Assembly: GCF_000236565.1 (NCBI RefSeq)
Contig: NZ_AHAM01000168.1
Coordinates: forward strand, 1-63,242
Direction of reading: 5' to 3'
Length of the DNA stretch: 63,242 nucleotides
Origin: Mesorhizobium alhagi CCNWXJ12-2
GTDB taxonomy: Bacteria > Pseudomonadota > Alphaproteobacteria > Rhizobiales > Rhizobiaceae
Shown here piece after piece: positions 17,413 to 26,788 of this stretch (positions are counted from its first letter, which is position 1; each line of letters opens with the position of its first letter). The notes beneath the pieces are model-generated. The model worked only from the letters and a program-made list of their open reading frames with translations, made no database searches and was not told where the DNA came from. The translations under genes were made by a program, and so were the position numbers.

Positions 17413-18504
17413 ATGGCATCGATCACGACAGGCGGCGAACCGATCGCTACGCGCGACCGAGAACTGCGCAACCGCGCGCTGGTGCGCGGCTGGCTCTACT
17501 GCGTGCTCGTCGTGCTGTTTGCACTGGTGCTGGTCGGCGGCGCGACGCGGCTTACCGATTCCGGCCTGTCGATCACGGAATGGAAGCCGATCCACGGCGT
17601 CATCCCGCCGCTATCGGACGCCGACTGGCAAGAAGAGTTTGAAAAATATCGGCAGATTCCGGAATATCAGCAAATCAACCAGGGCATGAGCCTCGACGCC
17701 TTCAAGCGCATTTTCTGGTGGGAGTGGGCGCACCGCATCCTGGCGCGCGGCGTCGGCTTCATCTTCGCGCTGCCGCTGCTGTTCTTCTGGGCGACCGGGC
17801 GCATTGAGCGCGGCCTGACGCCGAAGCTTCTGGGCATACTGGCGCTCGGCGGCCTGCAGGGCGCGATCGGATGGTGGATGGTGGCTTCCGGCCTGGTCGA
17901 GCGAACCGACGTCAGCCAGTATCGGCTGGCCATGCATCTTACGCTGGCGGCGGCAATCTTCGCCGCGACCATGATCGTGGCGCGCGGGCTGGCGCCTCAT
18001 TCGGAGGCTGAAGCCGGGCGGGCGACAAAACGCTTCGCCGGCCTGCTTGTGATCTTGACGCTGGTCCAGATCTATCTCGGCGGGCTGGTCGCCGGGCTCG
18101 ACGGCGGCATGAGCTACAACACCTGGCCGCTGATGGACGGGAAGATTATTCCGGGCGACATGTTCATTCTAGAACCCGCGTGGCGCAATTTCTTCGAGAA
18201 CCCGAAGACGGTGCAGTTCGTCCATCGCCTCGGCGCCTATATCGTCTTTGCCGCCGCTCTCTGGCACATGATTTCCGTCCGCCGCCGCGAACCTGGAACG
18301 ACGCATGCCCGCCGGGCACTGGTGCTGTTCCATCTGGTGCTGGCGCAGGCGCTGATCGGCATCGCCACGCTGGTCATGCAGGTGCCGCTGCACTGGGCGC
18401 TGCTGCATCAGGGTTTCGCGCTGATCGTGCTCGGCTTCGCCGCCGCCCACTGGCGCGGAACGAAGGGCGCTTATCCGCTGCCGGGCGACGTGGTCAGAAG
18501 TTAG
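17413..18504 (+). CDS. ctaA: Heme A synthase
   Basis: A 363-aa COX15/CtaA type 2 enzyme that oxidises the C8 methyl of heme O to give heme A for aa3 oxidases. Eight membrane segments alternate with heme-binding histidines: [12 protein letters not shown], the [11 protein letters not shown] helix, [11 protein letters not shown] and [11 protein letters not shown]. The [16 protein letters not shown] loop is diagnostic of the type 2 alphaproteobacterial and mitochondrial form. ATG 17413 is preferred because GGAAATGGG precedes it at good spacing; ATG 17404 is the alternative. Its 3' end overlaps the convergent APH-like gene by 11 bp. It would supply heme A to the oxidase encoded about 9 kb downstream. 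Confidence 0.93.
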   Translation: MASITTGGEPIATRDRELRNRALVRGWLYCVLVVLFALVLVGGATRLTDSGLSITEWKPIHGVIPPLSDADWQEEFEKYRQIPEYQQINQGMSLDAFKRIFWWEWAHRILARGVGFIFALPLLFFWATGRIERGLTPKLLGILALGGLQGAIGWWMVASGLVERTDVSQYRLAMHLTLAAAIFAATMIVARGLAPHSEAEAGRATKRFAGLLVILTLVQIYLGGLVAGLDGGMSYNTWPLMDGKIIPGDMFILEPAWRNFFENPKTVQFVHRLGAYIVFAAALWHMISVRRREPGTTHARRALVLFHLVLAQALIGIATLVMQVPLHWALLHQGFALIVLGFAAAHWRGTKGAYPLPGDVVRS

Positions 18505-19333
18505 CGCGCACGTCGCGGATCGCCGCCGCGACTGACAGTTCGCCGCTTTCATCCACTGCATTCTTGTCTTCGCCATGCCATGAGGCGGACAGGCAGCCAT
18601 AGGCGATGGCGTGATCGAGCATGGCGCGGACATCCTGGCCGAGCGTTCGGGCGAAGATCTCCGCCATTGAGGCGATGCGCTCCGGATCCAGGCAGAGATC
18701 GTCGCGGTCGAGCGGATTGTAGAACATGTTCGCCGCGTCGAAGCCGGGATCGCCGAGCACGCCCTTCGGATCGATTGCCAGCCAGCCGCGCGGGCCGTGC
18801 ATGATGTTTTCGTGGTGCAGATCGCCGTGCAGCGGGCGAACGTCGCGCGGATTGGCCAGCAGCCTTTCCGCTATTCCGGCGGCATCGACGTAAACGCTTT
18901 CCTCGCCTGCTGCGCGATCGGCCTCCGCCCGCTTGAACAGGCTGGCGAAACGCTCGCGAAGCGGCTGCAGATCACCCGGAACCGGGCGGTCCGATGGCGC
19001 GAACAGCCGTGCCATCGCCTCCGCTGCGATCTCGGTGGCGGCGCTGTCGCCGTAGGTGTTGAGGTCGTCAAGCAGATGCCGTTCGCCGGCATGTTCGAGA
19101 AGCATCCGGTTGCCGTCGAAGCCGAGCAGTCTTACCGCGCCTTCGCCGTTCCGCCAGGCCAGGAAATGCGCGCCGCGCAGTTCATCCTCGACATCATCGA
19201 AAGGCTTCAGGTCCTTGACAATGGCCGGCTTGCCGCCGCCGAGCCGCACTTTCCAGATACGGCTCGAGAAAGTTTCGGCAATGAGGATGGGATCGCTGAC
19301 TTTCCAGCGCGCTGGAAAGTCAGGCTGATCCAT
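18494..19333 (-). CDS. APH(6)/StrB-like small-molecule kinase
   Basis: A 279-aa kinase of the aminoglycoside/hydroxyurea phosphotransferase (APH_6_hur) family. The catalytic loop [11 protein letters not shown] and metal-binding [18 protein letters not shown], with the characteristic NPLDR continuation, are present. Relatives phosphorylate streptomycin O-6, but chromosomal rhizobial copies are generally of unknown substrate. Its ATG (19333) abuts the argC stop (19334) without a gap, so it is very probably the second gene of an argC transcript. A true resistance role is not shown by sequence. Confidence 0.85.
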   Translation of the reverse strand: MDQPDFPARWKVSDPILIAETFSSRIWKVRLGGGKPAIVKDLKPFDDVEDELRGAHFLAWRNGEGAVRLLGFDGNRMLLEHAGERHLLDDLNTYGDSAATEIAAEAMARLFAPSDRPVPGDLQPLRERFASLFKRAEADRAAGEESVYVDAAGIAERLLANPRDVRPLHGDLHHENIMHGPRGWLAIDPKGVLGDPGFDAANMFYNPLDRDDLCLDPERIASMAEIFARTLGQDVRAMLDHAIAYGCLSASWHGEDKNAVDESGELSVAAAIRDVRANF

Positions 19334-20272
19334 TCAGTGCTTCAGGCCCAGCATGATGTCCATGTTCTGGACCGCGGCGCCCGAGGCCCCCTTCCCGAGA
19401 TTGTCGAGCAGAGCGACCAGATTGACTTGGCCTTGGCCTTCCGTGCCGAAGACATAGAGCTTCATCAGGTCGGTGTCGTTGAGTTCCGTCGGATCAAGGC
19501 GTGTGAGCTTCGCGCTTTCCGCCAGAGGCACAACCTGCACGATGTCCTGACCGGCATAATGCGCCTCCAGCGTCGCGTGGATATCGCCCAGCGACGGCGC
19601 GCCGTTGAGGTCCGACAGATGCAGCGGCATCTGCACGATCATGCCCTGCGCGAAGCGGCCGACGCTGGGCGAGAAGATCGGCCGGCGCTCCAGCAGCCCG
19701 TGCTTTTGCATTTCGGGCACGTGCTTGTGCTGCAGTGTCAGCCCGTAGAGGAAATGCGGCGCCGCGTTATGGTCCTCGCGCGAGGTGTCTTCCATTTGCG
19801 CGATCATCTGCTTGCCGCCGCCCGTATAGCCGGACACGGCGTTGACCGTCACCGGATGGTCGGCGGACAGGATGCCGGCCGCTACCAACGGGCGGATCAG
19901 CGCGATCGCGCCTGTCGGATAGCAGCCGGGATTGGCGACCAGCCGCGCCTCGGCGATCTTGTCGCGCTGTTCAGAATCCAACTCGGCAAAGCCGTAGGCC
20001 CAGTCGGGATGGACGCGGAACGCCGTCGACGTGTCGATGATGCGGGTGGAGTTGTGGCCTTGGAGAATGGCGACGGCTTCCCGCGAGGCATCGTCGGGCA
20101 GGCACAGCATTGCAATGTCGGCCGATTTCAGGAAGTCGGCGCGCATGTCCATGTTGCGCCGCTCCGCCTCCGGGATCGACAGGATGTCCAGATCGGCGCG
20201 GCGGGCGAGGCGGCTGCGGATCTGCAGGCCCGTGGTGCCGTGTTCGCCGTCGATGAATATCTTTGGTTTCAT
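19334..20272 (-). CDS. argC: N-acetyl-gamma-glutamyl-phosphate reductase (type 2)
   Basis: A 312-aa NADPH-dependent reductase of arginine biosynthesis, converting N-acetylglutamyl phosphate to the semialdehyde. The N-terminal dinucleotide motif [12 protein letters not shown] and the catalytic Cys117 in [12 protein letters not shown] are clear, and the shorter type 2 form fits the length. speB lies 19 bp upstream on the same strand and the APH-like kinase follows with no gap. In many Rhizobiales argC lies next to rplM-rpsI; here speB and a glycerophosphodiesterase intervene. Confidence 0.95.
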   Translation of the reverse strand: MKPKIFIDGEHGTTGLQIRSRLARRADLDILSIPEAERRNMDMRADFLKSADIAMLCLPDDASREAVAILQGHNSTRIIDTSTAFRVHPDWAYGFAELDSEQRDKIAEARLVANPGCYPTGAIALIRPLVAAGILSADHPVTVNAVSGYTGGGKQMIAQMEDTSREDHNAAPHFLYGLTLQHKHVPEMQKHGLLERRPIFSPSVGRFAQGMIVQMPLHLSDLNGAPSLGDIHATLEAHYAGQDIVQVVPLAESAKLTRLDPTELNDTDLMKLYVFGTEGQGQVNLVALLDNLGKGASGAAVQNMDIMLGLKH

Positions 20273-20291
20273 CCTGCCGTTCCGTCCGAAT

Positions 20292-21293
20292 CTATATGCC
20301 GCTGCCCTGGTTCAGCGCCGTAACACTGTTGTTGTTCAGTCCGTCGAGCCGCGCCTTACGCTCCGCCAGCAACCCGATATAGTGCAGCGCCACCGACGCA
20401 CCGGCAATCGCCGTAATATCGGCATGGTCGTAGGCGGGCGCAACCTCTACTACGTCGGCGCCGACAATGTCTATCTGCGTCATCTGCCGCAGCACCGAAA
20501 GTATCTTGGCCGAGGACGGGCCGCCCGCGACCGGCGTGCCGGTGCCGGGCGCATAGGCCGGGTCGAGACAGTCTATGTCGAAGGTCACATAGGTCTTCCT
20601 GCCGCCGGTGCGCTCGGCGATGGCGTAGGCGATGTCGGCCGCACGCATCTCCTCGATCTCATAGCCGTGAAGAATCTTTATGCCGAACGTGTCGGGCGCA
20701 TGGGTGCGCACGCCGACCTGGATCGAGCGGCCGGGATCGATGATGCCTTCGCGCACCGCGCGGGCGACGAAGGAGCCGTGGTCGATGCGCTTGCCGTCGT
20801 CGAACCAGGTGTCCTGGTGGGCGTCGAACTGCACCAGCGCCAGCGGCCCGTGCAGCGCCGCATGCGCCTTGAGCAGCGGCCAGGTGACAAAATGATCGCC
20901 GCCCAGCGAAAGCAGGAAGGCGCCGGAGGAGATCAGCCTTGCGGCCTCGCGCTCGATCGTCTTCGGCGTCTTTTGATGGTTGCCGTTGTCGAGCAGGCAA
21001 TCGCCATAGTCGACGACGCCGAGCGTGTCGAACAGGTCGAGATGGAAGGGGTATTGCGGATCGTTGTCGAAGATCGCCGAGGCGCGGCGGATCGCCTGCG
21101 GACCGAAACGCGCGCCGGGCCGGTTGGTCACAGCCGCGTCGAACGGAATGCCCCAGATCACGACATCCGCGCCTTTCACGTTTTTCGTGTAGCGGCGGCG
21201 CATGAAGGACAGCGCGCCGGCATAGGTCGGATCGCCCGCCGCGCCTGTGTTTCCGCGCGCAGTGAAGGCGTGATCGATGGAGCTGGCGGGCAT
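20292..21293 (-). CDS. speB: Agmatinase-type ureohydrolase
   Basis: A 333-aa arginase/agmatinase superfamily enzyme with the binuclear Mn motifs [20 protein letters not shown] and [18 protein letters not shown] all intact. It should hydrolyse agmatine to putrescine and urea; guanidinobutyrate or another guanidino compound is the main alternative. The start is set at the ATG at 21293 ([10 protein letters not shown]); a longer frame reaches 21359 but lacks family resemblance. It lies 19 bp before argC on the same strand, probably co-transcribed, linking polyamine and arginine metabolism. Confidence 0.88.
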   Translation of the reverse strand: MPASSIDHAFTARGNTGAAGDPTYAGALSFMRRRYTKNVKGADVVIWGIPFDAAVTNRPGARFGPQAIRRASAIFDNDPQYPFHLDLFDTLGVVDYGDCLLDNGNHQKTPKTIEREAARLISSGAFLLSLGGDHFVTWPLLKAHAALHGPLALVQFDAHQDTWFDDGKRIDHGSFVARAVREGIIDPGRSIQVGVRTHAPDTFGIKILHGYEIEEMRAADIAYAIAERTGGRKTYVTFDIDCLDPAYAPGTGTPVAGGPSSAKILSVLRQMTQIDIVGADVVEVAPAYDHADITAIAGASVALHYIGLLAERKARLDGLNNNSVTALNQGSGI

Positions 21294-21475
21294 CGTGCGG
21301 GGTTCCCCTCTGTTTTGCGGAGGGCAAGCTATTGGCCGGATATGACGCAGGCGCAACAAAAAAGACGGCCGCTGCCGCCCAGTCGGGCGGTTCTGCGGGG
21401 ATTTTCCGATTTCATTTGCCTGTCATGACCGGCCGCTAATGCGTCGCGCAACCACTCGGCCATGGAGCGATTCGC

Positions 21476-22513
21476 ATGCGCATCATTTCCCTGAGCGCGA
21501 TCATGATCGGGCTGCTCGCTGTTCCTGCCGCCGCGCAGGATTCGCGGATGCAGCAGATTTTGGACCGGCTCGAAAACGCCAACCAGTGGCGCGACCATGT
21601 GATGATCGTCGCCCATCGCGGCGGCTGGAAGGAAGGCGGCCGCATCCGCAACGCCGAAAATTCTATGGCTGGCGTCAGGCGCTCGATCGAACTCGGCGTC
21701 GAGATCGTCGAACTCGACGTGCAGAAATCGAAGGACGGCGAGTACATCGTCCTGCACGACAGCTGGCTCGACCGGACCACGACCTGCAAGGGCAGGGCGG
21801 TGGAACGGACGCTCGAAGAGCTGAAGGGCTGCCGGCTGGTGGTGGAAGGAACCGGCGAGGTAACGGCCGAAAGCGTGCCGGCGCTGCGCGATATGTTTGC
21901 CGTCACCAAGGACCGCGTGATGGTCAACATCGACAACAAGATGGAAGTCGAGGATCTTGCCGGCGTCGCCGCAATCGCCCGCGAGATGAACATGGCCGAT
22001 CAGGTCATCATCAAGCAGAACCTCTGGAATTCCGAGAAGCTCGGCGCGATGACGGAGGCGATGACCGCAATCGGCGACGGCGTCCGGTTCATGCCGATCA
22101 TCGCAGACGATGCGGTCGACGATGTACGCTTTATTGAAAAGGTGGGCCGGACGTTTTCGGCCGATGTGGTCGAGATGATCGCCTGGCGCGGCGAGAACCA
22201 GGGCATGACAGCGAATGGCGGCGCGCTGTTCGGCGCCCGCAGCCGGGCCGTTTCGACGCGCGGCGACTGGCATTTGTGGGTCAACACCTTCACGATCGTC
22301 AACAAGCCTGGCGGCTATCTTGCCGGCGGGCGCGGCGACGAACTGGTGCAAGCGGATTACCCGCAGGAGACGTTCGGCTTCTGGGCCGAGCAGGGCGCGA
22401 CCATCATCCAGACCGACGAACCCAAGGCGGCGATCGGATGGCTGGAGAAGAACGGCTACCGCGTTCCCTATTCCGAGCGGATCGAGCCCGCCGACACCGC
22501 CAGCATCAATTGA
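21476..22513 (+). CDS. Periplasmic glycerophosphodiester phosphodiesterase family protein
   Basis: A 345-aa exported protein. The signal peptide MRIISLSAIMIGLLAVPAAA is cleaved near Ala-Gln. The GDPD barrel follows: IVAHRGGW (catalytic His), RNAENSMAG (metal Glu), VELDVQKSKDGEYIVLHD (metal residues and second His), and a C-terminal IIQTDEPKAAIGWL. The expected activity is release of glycerol phosphate from deacylated phospholipids. It is divergent from speB and followed by a palindromic repeat and the rpsI terminator. Confidence 0.88.
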   Translation: MRIISLSAIMIGLLAVPAAAQDSRMQQILDRLENANQWRDHVMIVAHRGGWKEGGRIRNAENSMAGVRRSIELGVEIVELDVQKSKDGEYIVLHDSWLDRTTTCKGRAVERTLEELKGCRLVVEGTGEVTAESVPALRDMFAVTKDRVMVNIDNKMEVEDLAGVAAIAREMNMADQVIIKQNLWNSEKLGAMTEAMTAIGDGVRFMPIIADDAVDDVRFIEKVGRTFSADVVEMIAWRGENQGMTANGGALFGARSRAVSTRGDWHLWVNTFTIVNKPGGYLAGGRGDELVQADYPQETFGFWAEQGATIIQTDEPKAAIGWLEKNGYRVPYSERIEPADTASIN

Positions 22514-22529
22514 TTGCCTGATTGTATTG

Positions 22530-22693
22530 GTGCGTCCTTCGAGGCTCGCTTTGCTCGCACCTCAGGATGAGGAGGGTCGAGCGCACTTCATGAAATGGCG
22601 CGGGTAGCACATCGTTCGCAGCTAATTTGAGGAGCATTGCGCCTACCCTTCCTCATCCTGAGGTGCGAGTAAAGCGAGCCTCGAAGGACGCAC
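22530..22693. repeat. Long palindromic intergenic repeat (rhizobial type)
   Basis: Two arms of about 48 bp, 22530-22577 and 22645-22693, are complementary apart from one substitution and one indel. The outer ends read GTGCGTCCTTCGAGG and its complement. A 67-bp centre separates them. Elements with this outer sequence recur between genes in Mesorhizobium and Bradyrhizobium genomes (recalled, not searched). As RNA it would form a very stable hairpin at the 3' end of the glycerophosphodiesterase transcript. Confidence 0.8.
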
Positions 22694-22704
22694 TGAGCAC
22701 CAAC

Positions 22705-22732
22705 AAAAAGGCCGCCCGGAGGCGGCCTTTTT
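22705..22732 (-). terminator. Rho-independent terminator of rplM-rpsI (also works on + strand)
   Basis: A perfect 12-bp stem (AAAAAGGCCGCC with GGCGGCCTTTTT) and a CGGA loop, 21 bp past the rpsI stop. The symmetric A and T tracts make it potentially bidirectional, so it could also end the glycerophosphodiesterase transcript. Confidence 0.9.
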
Positions 22733-22752
22733 GCATTCGAAAATGATGACGT

Positions 22753-23229
22753 TTAGCGCTTCGAGAACTGGAAGGAGCGGCGGGCCTTCGCCTTGCCGTA
22801 CTTCTTGCGCTCGACGGTGCGGCTGTCGCGGGTCAGGAAACCGCCCTTCTTGAGCACGCCGCGCAGGCCGGGCTCGTAATAGGTCAGCGCCTTGGAGATG
22901 CCGTGGCGAACCGCGCCGGCCTGGCCCGAAAGGCCGCCGCCGACAACGGTTGCGATGATGTCGAACTGGCCTTCACGGGCTGCCGCCACGATCGGCTGCT
23001 TCAGGATCATCTGCAGCACAGGACGCGCGAAATAGGCCGCGAATTCCTTGTCGTTGACGAGGATCTTGCCGGAGCCCGGCTTGACCCAGACACGGGCGAT
23101 GGCGTCCTTGCGCTTTCCGGTGGCGTAGGCGCGGCCCTGCTTGTCCAGCTTCTGGACGTAGACGGGCGCGGCCGGCTGCGCGGTCGGCGCGACCGTGCCG
23201 AGATCGGCGAGCGAATTCAAATCGGCCAT
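22753..23229 (-). CDS. rpsI: 30S ribosomal protein S9
   Basis: A 158-aa S9 protein. The N-terminal extension of about 35 residues (rich in Ala and Pro) is usual in Rhizobiales. The conserved body starts at [21 protein letters not shown] and includes [19 protein letters not shown] and the [18 protein letters not shown] tail, whose C-terminal lysine and arginine reach the P-site tRNA. It starts 1 bp after the rplM stop, the standard L13-S9 operon, and is followed by a strong terminator. Confidence 0.98.
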   Translation of the reverse strand: MADLNSLADLGTVAPTAQPAAPVYVQKLDKQGRAYATGKRKDAIARVWVKPGSGKILVNDKEFAAYFARPVLQMILKQPIVAAAREGQFDIIATVVGGGLSGQAGAVRHGISKALTYYEPGLRGVLKKGGFLTRDSRTVERKKYGKAKARRSFQFSKR

Positions 23230-23230
23230 A

Positions 23231-23695
23231 TCAGGAAACCTTCTTGTTCTTGCCGTTCAGCGCGGCGACGTCGAGCGTCTCGGGCTGCTGGGCGACGTGA
23301 GGATGGTCGGCGCCGGCATAGACGCGGAGATTCTTCATCTGGCGGCGGCCGAGCGGGCCGCGCGGGATCATGCGTTCCACGGCCTTTTCAAGCACGCGCT
23401 CCGGGAAGCGGCCTTCGAGCAGCTGGCGCGCGGTGCGCTCCTTGATGCCGCCGGGGTGGCCGGTGTGCCAGTAATACACCTTGTCGGTGTACTTCTTGCC
23501 GGTGAAGACGACCTTGTCAGCGTTGATGATGATGACGTTGTCGCCGTCATCGACATGGGGCGTGAAGGAGGGCTTGTGCTTGCCGCGGAGACGGTTGGCG
23601 ACGACGGTGGCGAGACGGCCGACGACGAGACCCTCGGCGTCGATCAGCACCCACTTCTTCACCACGTCCGCAGGCTTCTGCGAAAAGGTTTTCAT
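23231..23695 (-). CDS. rplM: 50S ribosomal protein L13
   Basis: A 154-aa L13 protein with [18 protein letters not shown], the [19 protein letters not shown] motif and [23 protein letters not shown] 23695 gives the family N-terminus [11 protein letters not shown]. It leads the rplM-rpsI operon. A good promoter (TTGACT-18-TATATC) lies upstream, and the predicted leader begins with a terminator-like hairpin, described separately. Confidence 0.98.
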   Translation of the reverse strand: MKTFSQKPADVVKKWVLIDAEGLVVGRLATVVANRLRGKHKPSFTPHVDDGDNVIIINADKVVFTGKKYTDKVYYWHTGHPGGIKERTARQLLEGRFPERVLEKAVERMIPRGPLGRRQMKNLRVYAGADHPHVAQQPETLDVAALNGKNKKVS

Positions 23696-23777
23696 GGACT
23701 TTGCTTTCTTCAGGGACCTTCCGGAGAAGGCGTTTCTTGTTGCTTGGATTTGGTGGGCCGGCTGTTTCCGGTCCGCC

Positions 23778-23808
23778 AAAAAGAAACCGCGGCCGGTGGC
23801 CGCTGTTT
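23778..23808 (-). terminator. Terminator-like hairpin at the 5' end of the rplM leader
   Basis: On the minus strand AAAC-A-GCGGCC-ACC-GGCCGC-G-GTTT forms a stem with one A-G mismatch, followed by CTTTTT. It lies about 85 nt upstream of the rplM ATG and directly downstream of the predicted start site. No minus-strand gene lies upstream for it to terminate, so it may be an attenuator or a 5' stabilising structure. Confidence 0.5.
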
Positions 23809-23816
23809 CGACGGTG

Positions 23817-23846
23817 GATATACGCGAGTGCGGCTCCTGCAGTCAA
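23817..23846 (-). promoter_or_regulatory. Predicted sigma-70 promoter of rplM-rpsI
   Basis: TTGACT (-35, 23841-23846) and TATATC (-10, 23817-23822) on the minus strand are separated by 18 bp. The predicted transcription start is near 23810, giving a leader of about 115 nt. Confidence 0.6.
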
Positions 23847-24022
23847 GTTGACGTTGGTCGAAAAGCTTAAGCAATTACAATGGCTTGGTCATTAGGTATT
23901 ATTTTACCACATAAGCTTCGGGGGCGAGAGCGCGGCGTTCAACCAGTACACATGCTGAACTACCCGCCGAACGCGGGGTTTGCTAGTATCGCATCAATGC
24001 AATTTTGGGCGAGGGGGACTGC

Positions 24023-24535
24023 ATGAGCCACAACGCGAAGATTCGCTCTGCCGTGGAGCGGGTTTCGGACGTTTTCCGCAGGAAACCAGGCGCGGCGATG
24101 AGCACCAAGCGCGCGAGCGGGCGCATCGAGCAGGGCCTTGTCTGCCACGCGCGGCAGGACAACTACACGGCTACGATGGACATGCCCGAGCCGGTGGGAG
24201 GCGAGGGATCGGCGCCGCCGCCGGGGTTCCATATCAGGGTTGGACTGGTCGGTTGCATCGCCATAGGCGTCAAGCTGACGGCCGTGCGCGAGGGCCTCGA
24301 CATCGGCATTGTCGAAGTCGATGTAGAAATGGACTTCGATGACGGAGCGCTGCTCGGCGTCGGCGACAACTCGGCCGCCCCGCTGGAAACGCGGGTGACC
24401 ATCGCGATTGAAAGCACTGCGCCGTGGGAAGAGGTCACCGCGATGGTCGAGAGAGCACTCAAATGCGATCCATATTTCCTGGCGCTGCGCGATGCGCAGT
24501 CCGTGAAGACCAATCTCGTTCCTTCGAGGGGCTAG
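24023..24535 (+). CDS. OsmC-family protein
   Basis: A 170-aa protein of the OsmC/Ohr fold. The helix GFHIRVGLVGCIAIGVKL carries the first conserved cysteine. The second is in RALKCDPYFLALRDAQSV, so the peroxidatic Cys pair is kept. The ATG at 24023 follows a GAGGGGG site; a longer frame from 24005 is less likely. The likely role is thiol-dependent reduction of organic peroxides, although this subgroup is not the well-studied Ohr type. The methyltransferase begins 3 bp after its stop, so the two are probably co-expressed. Confidence 0.82.
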   Translation: MSHNAKIRSAVERVSDVFRRKPGAAMSTKRASGRIEQGLVCHARQDNYTATMDMPEPVGGEGSAPPPGFHIRVGLVGCIAIGVKLTAVREGLDIGIVEVDVEMDFDDGALLGVGDNSAAPLETRVTIAIESTAPWEEVTAMVERALKCDPYFLALRDAQSVKTNLVPSRG

Positions 24536-24538
24536 CCG

Positions 24539-25357
24539 GTGGACCCGAAGCTCCAGATCCGCGTTCAACGCTATGGCTGGGACGCCGCGTCAGAACTGTA
24601 CGAGGATGGCTGGCGCGGTCCGCTGGCGCCGGCCCAACGGACGCTGCTGCGTGTCGCGGACCTCAAGCCAGGCGAACGGGTGATCGAGGCTGCCTGTGGA
24701 AGCGGGCTGGTGACGCGAGTGCTCGCCGGGGCTGTTGGTCAAAAGGGCGAGGTGCTTGCGACCGACCTGTCGCAGAAAATGGTCGAGCTGACCGCACTGA
24801 CCTGCGCGGATGCAGGCCATGACTGCGTAGTGACGGCGCGGATGAGCGCCGACGAGCTGGCTGTAGAGCCGGATAGGTTCGATGCGGCGGTCTGCGCCTT
24901 GGGGTTGATGTATGTTCCGGATCCCGGCCGTGCAGCTGCCTCGATGGCGCGGGCAACCAGGCCTGGCGGTCGGGTCGTGGCGACGGTGTGGGGACAGCGC
25001 AAGAATTGCGGATGGGCGGAGATATTTCCGATCGTCGACGCGCGCGTTGTTTCCGAAGTATGTCCGCTGTTCTTCGCCAGCGGTGCGCCCGGTGCCTTGA
25101 ACCGGGATTTCGAGCAGGCCGGACTTCGTGACCTCGCGGAGCACAGGCAGCAGGAAATTCTGCTGTTTCTGAACGAAAGATCGCTGTTGTCGGCGATGCT
25201 TTTGGGAGGGCCGGTCGCATTGGCCGTCAAACGTTTCACGCCTGACACGATGAGGGAGGTCGAAGGCGAGTTTCTCGATTCGGTGAGGGACCACCGCGCC
25301 TCCGACGGCAGCTACCGCATCCCTGGCGAGTTCGTCACAGTCGTCGGCTATCGCTAG
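24539..25357 (+). CDS. Class I SAM-dependent methyltransferase
   Basis: A 272-aa methyltransferase with motif I VIEAACGSGLVTRVLA, the acidic strand end EVLATDLSQKM, and the post-motif RFDAAVCALGLMYVPDPGRA. The Methyltransf_11 fold is followed by a substrate-cap region similar to the UbiE or phospholipid-methylating groups. GTG 24539 is the start, 3 bp after the OsmC gene. The substrate is not identifiable. Confidence 0.85.
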   Translation: MDPKLQIRVQRYGWDAASELYEDGWRGPLAPAQRTLLRVADLKPGERVIEAACGSGLVTRVLAGAVGQKGEVLATDLSQKMVELTALTCADAGHDCVVTARMSADELAVEPDRFDAAVCALGLMYVPDPGRAAASMARATRPGGRVVATVWGQRKNCGWAEIFPIVDARVVSEVCPLFFASGAPGALNRDFEQAGLRDLAEHRQQEILLFLNERSLLSAMLLGGPVALAVKRFTPDTMREVEGEFLDSVRDHRASDGSYRIPGEFVTVVGYR

Positions 25358-25369
25358 AGCTGGTCGACA

Positions 25370-25828
25370 TCAGACCTGACCCACGCGTTTCGGCGGAATC
25401 GAATAGGTTCCCGTGGCGTGCGCCACCGTCTGGCCGTCCGGCCCAGCAACGATGTCTATCTCGAACACCATCAGCGCCCTTCCGAGTTTCAGGATGCGGC
25501 AATGGCCGTCGATCGGTCCGGCCTCGGCCTTGCGCACGAAGTTGATGTTGAGGTTCGTCGTGACCGATAGTGCATCGGGTCCGGCATGCGAGAGCACGCA
25601 GACATAGCCGCCAATATCGGCGAGCGTGAACAGCGAGGGGCCTGAAACCGTGCCGCCTGGGCGCAGGTGCCGCTCGTCGGCGTTCAGCCGGACGGTGCAG
25701 CCGCCAGGAAAAACATCTACGGTCTCGTAAAAGGGAAACTTGTCGTTCAGTTGCGGATAGACGGATTTCAGCAGCTCGTTGACCTCGCCGGCCGTCATCA
25801 TCGGTGTCAGGCCTGCTTGAACCGGCAT
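25370..25828 (-). CDS. PaaI-type hotdog thioesterase
   Basis: A 152-aa hotdog-fold acyl-CoA thioesterase. The helix RPGGTVSGPSLFTLADIGGY carries the catalytic Asp region, and the TNLNINFVRKAEAGPIDGHC strands complete the fold. ATG 25828 (MPVQAGLTPMM) is preferred to an Arg-rich upstream extension. It converges on the methyltransferase with 12 bp between. The acyl-CoA substrate is unknown; PaaI relatives remove aryl-CoA intermediates. Confidence 0.85.
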   Translation of the reverse strand: MPVQAGLTPMMTAGEVNELLKSVYPQLNDKFPFYETVDVFPGGCTVRLNADERHLRPGGTVSGPSLFTLADIGGYVCVLSHAGPDALSVTTNLNINFVRKAEAGPIDGHCRILKLGRALMVFEIDIVAGPDGQTVAHATGTYSIPPKRVGQV

Positions 25829-25968
25829 TTCGCGTCTCCGTCTGCTTAGATGAGAGCGGCTGCGCCGCTTCCGTTCGCGTAAACGGAAGCCAGAAAACAC
25901 GCGCCGCCCCTGTTCATCAACCCGGTGCGTGATATTTATTCGTCGAGACAGGAAAGCGTGAGGTTGAA

Positions 25969-26787
25969 ATGGCGGAAGTAGTAGCGATCAAGCGCGCTCC
26001 GGAAGGGCCGGTTTTCTCTGATTTGGAAAACGGCATCCTGCGCATCACGCTGGCGAACCCGCCGGCCAATGTGCTGTCGATCGCGGCCATGACCTCGCTG
26101 CAGGGGGAACTCGATCGCGCGCGAGACGACAAGGCGGTGCGCGTCATCGTGCTTGCCGCGACAGGCAAGCTTTTCTGCGCCGGCCATGATTTGAAGGAGA
26201 TGAACGCGCGTCGAACCGATGCCGACAAGGGCAAGGCGTTCTTCGAGGAAACCTTTGCCATATGCTCACGGCTGATGCAGTCGATCGTCAGGCATCCGAA
26301 GCCGGTTGTCGCCGAAGTGGACGGCATCGCCACGGCGGCAGGCTGCCAGCTCGTCGCGTCCTGCGACCTTGCCATCGCCTCGGATCAGGCGACGTTCGGG
26401 GTCAACGGCATCAATGTGGGATTGTTCTGCACGACGCCGGGCGTGGCGCTTGTGCGCGGACTTAAGCCCAAGCATGCAATGGAAATGTTATTGACCGGCG
26501 AAATGGTCGATGCGTCGGCGGCAAGGGACTTTGGCCTCGTCAACCGCGTGGTGCCGCGCGAGTACCTGACGCAGATTGTCACGAAGTACGCTCAAACCAT
26601 TGCAGCGAAATCACCTTTGACCCTGAAGATCGGGAAGGAAGCATTCTACGCGCAGGCCGAGATGGGCCTGACCGAAGCGTACGAATATGCCTCGCGGATG
26701 ATGGTCGAGAACATGCTCGCCCGCGACGCCGAGGAGGGCATCGACGCCTTCATTGGCAAGCGCGACCCGAAATGGACGGGGGAATAG
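25969..26787 (+). CDS. Crotonase-fold protein (ECHDC3-like)
   Basis: A 272-aa enoyl-CoA hydratase/isomerase superfamily member. The oxyanion segments LFCAGHDLKEM and DGIATAAGCQLVASCDLAIAS are clear. The two catalytic glutamates of true hydratases are replaced: the GGGCEL position reads AAGCQL, and the PEI position reads NGI. Simple hydratase activity is therefore doubtful, as for the ECHDC3 group. GAGG lies upstream of ATG 25969. A VOC gene starts 1 bp after its stop and is probably co-transcribed. Confidence 0.87.
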   Translation: MAEVVAIKRAPEGPVFSDLENGILRITLANPPANVLSIAAMTSLQGELDRARDDKAVRVIVLAATGKLFCAGHDLKEMNARRTDADKGKAFFEETFAICSRLMQSIVRHPKPVVAEVDGIATAAGCQLVASCDLAIASDQATFGVNGINVGLFCTTPGVALVRGLKPKHAMEMLLTGEMVDASAARDFGLVNRVVPREYLTQIVTKYAQTIAAKSPLTLKIGKEAFYAQAEMGLTEAYEYASRMMVENMLARDAEEGIDAFIGKRDPKWTGE

Positions 26788-26788
26788 G

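Noticed and set aside
18494-19333. Annotating the kinase as streptomycin resistance gene strB
   Set aside because: Family membership is clear, but chromosomal context with argC and speB gives no support for a mobile resistance role.
22530-22693. CRISPR or IS interpretation of the repeat
   Set aside because: There is one inverted pair only, no regularly spaced direct repeats, and no transposase frame inside.
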